Assembly: GCA_025024175.1 (NCBI GenBank)
Contig: QCXZ01000041.1
Coordinates: 48,417,786 to 48,481,785, forward strand
Reading direction: 5' to 3'
Source: Rhyzopertha dominica
Taxonomy: Eukaryota > Arthropoda > Insecta > Coleoptera > Bostrichidae
Length of the DNA stretch: 64,000 bases
Below, in pieces: positions 60,452 through 64,000 of this stretch; the stretch's first letter is position 1; the number at the start of each line of letters is the position of its first letter. Under the pieces are notes generated by a model that ran no database searches, was not told the origin of the DNA, and saw nothing but the letters and a program-made list of their open reading frames with translations. The position numbers and the translations under genes are program-made.

Positions 60452-61040
60452 TTATATACGTGTTCGGACGAATGTGGTGAAAGCGTGGAGGGCGATTTGG
60501 GTTTCAACAAGATGGAATTTAGCCATTTACTCCAAAGCTGGGTATCAGATAACGTGAACATGTTTCTGCCCCCCCTCCCTCTCCAATAGCTCGCACTTGA
60601 ACCCCTTCGACACTTGCGCTGTCACCTAATGAAATTTAATGGCGGTGTAAAGTCAAACGCGCAATAACTCTCCCATTGCACCAAATTTCGATTGACAGGT
60701 GTAAACTAGGGCAGACCTGACTACCTTCTCCATTATGAAGGACCGAGGAATTATTAAAAATTAAGTAGCCCATTGTAAAGAAATTTCTCGTTAAAAGACA
60801 ACACAAAGAAGGAATATTGAAAACGAAAATTTTTAAGGTAATATATGCAAAGAAGTAGGCTATAATTTCAACTGTTATTGGACGATAGAATAAAATTTTA
60901 TTTTAACTTTCATTGTGTTCTTTCAAATCTCTTGGGTCTAATGCCTACTCTAACTTTATTAGAGAATGTGCTTTCTTACAATGAGTAATTCGGATTCATT
61001 GTAAGGAACCGACCCTCACTAATAGTTGCAAATAGTCATA
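60452..61040. other. No gene seen
   Basis: Slightly GC-richer to about 60730, then AT-rich. No motif in any frame. Confidence 0.35.
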
Positions 61041-61090
61041 AAATTTTATTAGGTGCCAAAGAAAGTATCGATGAACCATATTTGCGATAA

Positions 61091-61240
61091 ATGCCATGGT
61101 GTGCGGCCTTTCTTATCTCGACAAATCCCACTTTTGAGAAATACCATCGCGTACGTCCTTTCATCCCTCGATGTATGCCACTTCTGACCAATGGTATGGC
61201 CTGTGGCCTTTGATCCCTCGGTGGATCCCAAGCATGGACT
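61091..61240. repeat. 50-bp tandem repeat, three units
   Basis: Units start at exactly 61091 (ATGCCATGGTGTGCGGCC), 61141 (ATACCATCGCGTACGTCC) and 61191 (ATGGTATGGCCTGTGGCC), each continuing with CTTTC/GATCCCTCG and CCACTT-type words. A decayed fourth unit may precede it at 61041. The unit length is not a multiple of three, so the open frames across it do not give a protein repeat. Diverged minisatellite. Confidence 0.8.
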
Positions 61241-62330
61241 TTAGCTTAGCCTACGTTTTATACTTGAGCGTAATCGACAGCATTACAAACAAGTCCTTAC
61301 ATCCTAATGGTGGCATCTTTAACCACCGCTATCGAAGTGGCATTTCCAGAAATGAACAGCCCTGCTTTAAAGACAGCGAGCAAACGCTTCAGTCCAAGGA
61401 TGGAGACAGTCAGTCACTGTGGTTAAGGGATGTTATATCTAATAATTCGACAATGGATAGGTCACAAAAATTATATGCGAAAGGCTTTTCCTTTCATTTG
61501 AATTTCGTTGAAAATACTTTAATTTGTCCGGATTCAAGTGGCGGAGCCTGTAGTTTGAAAGCTATTTCCATTATTTTCGTAATCGGATAATCCATTTCAA
61601 AGCTGGGAGCGTTTTCAGCAACAAGGCAATGTGGGATCCTGCAATGTTTACACTAATCAAATACCGAATCCTGCCAACTAGTGGATGTTTCAATGAAACG
61701 GTGGAAACTTTCCCTAGACCATACGATCCGAAGGGTACCATATTCGGCAACGATGTCTTGTGGTTCGAAGCCCTGCAGGTTACTCTTACAAGCAAAATAT
61801 TCGTGTTTTCGAGCCCAATAATTAGCTCCAAAGCCTCGCAGGTGGAAATCCGACAAAACCCATCCTTGGGCGTCGCATCCATTAAAACCGGTGGAAATTC
61901 GGCGTCGCCCCAGCGGCACGGAGACCGAAACAATGTTGTGCAGCGCGATGCACGCTCTATACACGTATAAAATTGAATTACACGAAAACAAAGGGTTCGG
62001 ATGGGGGTGGCAGGTCGACACACGGGACCGGCGGGGCGGCGGGAGGGGGTCGTTACGCCAGTAATTAACTGCGACTCGATAATTAATTAGTTCCAACGAG
62101 CACCGTTCGGCGCCGCCACACTCGTCGGTGCGGGGCCGCGTTTTAGGGCCAGATTCGCGCCAACGCCCCCCAGCCCGTCGACCGTACGTGCCGAGATGCC
62201 GTTTCGGACTGAAATATTTGACTGTTAAGGGCTGTTTTGCGTGTCGGGATGTGTTGGCGACCAGAAAATTTGTTTTGCAGTGTTTTTGGGGGCGGTCGGG
62301 GGCAGGAGGTGTTTAATGATCGATGCAAAG
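61241..62330. other. GC-rich island 61590-62320, no gene recognised
   Basis: Strongly GC-richer than its flanks, especially 61980-62200 (CGGCGGGGCGGCGGGAGGG, GGTGCGGGGCCGCG), with a CGATAATTAATTAGTTCC homeodomain-type site near 62077. Overlapping frames of 113-150 codons on both strands have no motif, differ from one another and look like GC-driven shadows. I searched it for a Vsx homeodomain or CVC exon and found none. Possible CpG-type regulatory region. Confidence 0.35.
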
Positions 62331-62394
62331 ATTATGGATAGAATATATTCTTCTTGAATATTCGTAGAAGCTGTTTGCTATGGTAAAGTTCATG

Positions 62395-62450
62395 TACAGT
62401 GGACTCTCGATTATCCGAAATGCTCGGGACTACACCTCTTTCGGATAATA
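62395..62450. repeat. pogo/Tigger-type terminal sequence
   Basis: TACAGTGGACTCTCGATTAT followed by CCGAAATGCTCGGGACT, with TTTCGGATAATAAAAG further on, is the characteristic CAGTxxxxCTCGATTATCCG end of pogo/Tigger elements. It adjoins a transposase-like remnant on the minus strand. Confidence 0.7.
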
Positions 62451-62519
62451 AAAGTATAAGCCCTTAAGTAAATACATCTATATCATATATCTATATTTTA
62501 AAAACATATGCACATGTTA

Positions 62520-62715
62520 TGTAGATGAAATAAAGGAATTTAATTTGGGTTGCTTTATACCTTTGAATACATTTTTGGTTGCATCTTCTAAATGTTGTTC
62601 AACATACAACATAGCTTTGCAGGTCTACATTGGATAATTCCTCGTTGCATTAATGTCTTCATGGGTAACATCATTAAACTCATTTATTTCAGTTGCAGGA
62701 TTACAAACTCGGCTA
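62520..62715 (-). pseudogene. pogo/Tigger-like transposase, C-terminal remnant
   Basis: Minus-strand frame joining gives INEFNDVTHEDINATRN and then, after a stop, CKAMLYVEQHLEDATKNVF. These resemble the acidic C-terminal region of Tigger/Jerky-type proteins (FNDVTxEDI, then A-x-x-x-Y-x-E-Q). With the pogo-type terminus 80 bp away this supports a truncated pogo element. The DDE core is absent. Confidence 0.55.
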
Positions 62716-62720
62716 TTCAT

Positions 62721-64000
62721 CCTTTACTCGTAAAAAACTTCGTGTTTTATTGGTAGTGTGGCTCCCATGGGCGTACCGAAGGGGGGGCTGCTGCCCCCCG
62801 CTGGACCTGGGTTCCCAACTCTGGGCCTTTTCAATTTGTATTTCACAATTTTCATCCAGAACTCATATTTGACCCTTGCAAATGACCTTCTCTAATAAGT
62901 CGCTGTCAAATGGTTTCCAAGCTTAATCGATGCCATGTGCGTTTTGAAGCCGTAACTGCAACATTCTTGTTGTTACGAATCGTTGTCTTAGGGCGGATAT
63001 AGCTTTAAAAGACTATCTTGGTCAGGATGAGTCATAACACGGTATCTGCTAAAGTTCAGCTCTTCTACCTTTTCCTATAAAGATTGTTCAACTAACTACT
63101 ATTATATGGAATCACATCAGAATTTATCATATATTCGGTGATAACTCTAACTTTTGTACCAAATTTCTAAATTCACATTTTAACAATTAATACAAAGAAA
63201 ACAAAAAAAAACTAAAAATCCATCCGAACTCACGTTTATGAAAGTCAATTTATTTAATATAAGTTTCAGGAATCCAGTAAAAGCATTATCAGCACGAATT
63301 AAAATCCGGTGTGTTGTTAAAAATGCAATTAAATATATTCCAGTTTATTTAAATGAAGCTTAATTTGGTTAAAATATTAAGTAGTCCGTTAATTTTTGAG
63401 AGCAATGCACTGGCGATCTAAGAAGGTTGGCTTGACGCATAATGCTGAGGCATTTGTGATTCCGAGTTTTAATAATGTAAGTTATCTATCGAGTCTATTT
63501 CCCTAGGGAGTAAAAATTACTACAATTGTATCTTTAGCACCTATACATATGAACTCCCAGCTTAAATTTCTAAAGCTTCGGGTGTGAGAAGTTGAAACTG
63601 TACTAAAAGCGCATGCATTAGTCTTTGATATGTGTTAATTCTGAATCGTGCAACTATTAGTAGAACGTTTAAGGTGAAATTTATGTTCCTTTGGTACTTC
63701 GTATGATATCATTATACATTATGTGGATCACGGATCTTTATTCTCCCAAATAAAATTTATCAACTCATTTTTTTGTTAAACGCGAGAGCGATGCAACTGA
63801 ATGCGCCTCACCTAACTGAGTTTATCAATAACGGAATCAGTAATAAAGGGGCTTTGTATGATCAGTGTACATAGAAAACATATAAATATTTTGGGTCTTT
63901 ATTTCACAGAAGATGTTTTAAGTCACCTTGCAGAAAATCCACCGAGAATTGTTACGCTATGTCTTTCGGATGGTGGGAAAATATTTTTACTAACCCTTTC
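62721..64000. other. No gene seen; G/C palindrome at about 62787
   Basis: GGGGGGGCTGCTGCCCCCCG at 62787-62806 forms a G-run/C-run hairpin and follows CATGGGCGTACCGAA, wording common at the ends of hAT-type repeats. The remaining sequence to 64000 is AT-rich with no recognised feature; no splice acceptor with homeodomain code was seen. Confidence 0.3.

Noticed and set aside
61571..62096. Overlapping 113-150 codon frames on both strands
   Set aside because: Mutually overlapping, no motif, GC-driven. Checked for homeodomain or CVC sequence without success.
1..64000. CRISPR arrays, bacterial operons, rRNA genes
   Set aside because: No regularly spaced direct repeats with unique spacers, no Shine-Dalgarno-led gene strings, no rRNA landmarks. 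Introns, LINEs and mariner elements show animal DNA.

Overview
The window reads as nuclear DNA of an insect, quite possibly a beetle. It is AT-rich, carries scattered ambiguous bases (n), and is packed with decayed retroelements and DNA transposons. The only host gene I can name is one GC-rich 5' coding exon at 34136-34547 (+). It carries the octapeptide/eh1-type motif RSPFAIQELLGL followed by His-rich and poly-Ala stretches, and ends in a clean GTAAGT donor. I call it exon 1 of a Vsx (visual system homeobox, Chx10/Vsx family) gene. No homeodomain or CVC exon could be found downstream, so intron 1 probably runs to the end of the window (more than 29 kb) and the rest of the gene lies beyond 64000.

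Layout. 1-33700 is intergenic or upstream DNA: LINE fragments (1140-1672, 13594-14570, 15890-17420, 17425-19560, 20588-22060, 28010-29275), a ~300-bp tandem repeat (1913-2545), a DD35E integrase-type DNA transposon with terminal inverted repeats (3536-5648), a Penelope-like fragment with a GIY-YIG domain (6499-7075), a Ty3/gypsy gag-protease fragment (10000-10930), a mariner-type transposase relic (29590-30070) and a putative two-exon unit of unknown function (32234-32552). 33700-34135 is the GC-rich promoter/5'UTR region of the Vsx-like gene. 34548-64000, probably its first intron, holds several GC-richer islands rich in homeodomain-type TAATTA/TAAT motifs (candidate enhancers) interrupted by more mobile DNA.

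The best preserved mobile element is a Tc1/mariner-superfamily transposon at 49228-50775. It has an uninterrupted 345-codon transposase with DD41D spacing, long inverted repeats and TA target sites, and it sits inside an older LINE. A second, longer DD41D element (41778-43900) is broken and carries a 211-bp insertion flanked by a 13-bp target duplication. Two more mariner-type transposase relics, a pogo/Tigger-like fragment and several single CAGGGTG-type termini complete the DNA-transposon load.

The most unusual structure is 58285-60451: inverted CCCARTAAACACAAGT termini with two subterminal arms each holding 13 ACGT tetramers, against about 4 in the 1.3 kb between them. I could not assign it to a family. 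Four hammerhead-ribozyme-like cores (CYGARGA-hairpin-GAAA) also recur, in or near retroelement-like sequence. All homology calls are from memory and by eye; no search was run.
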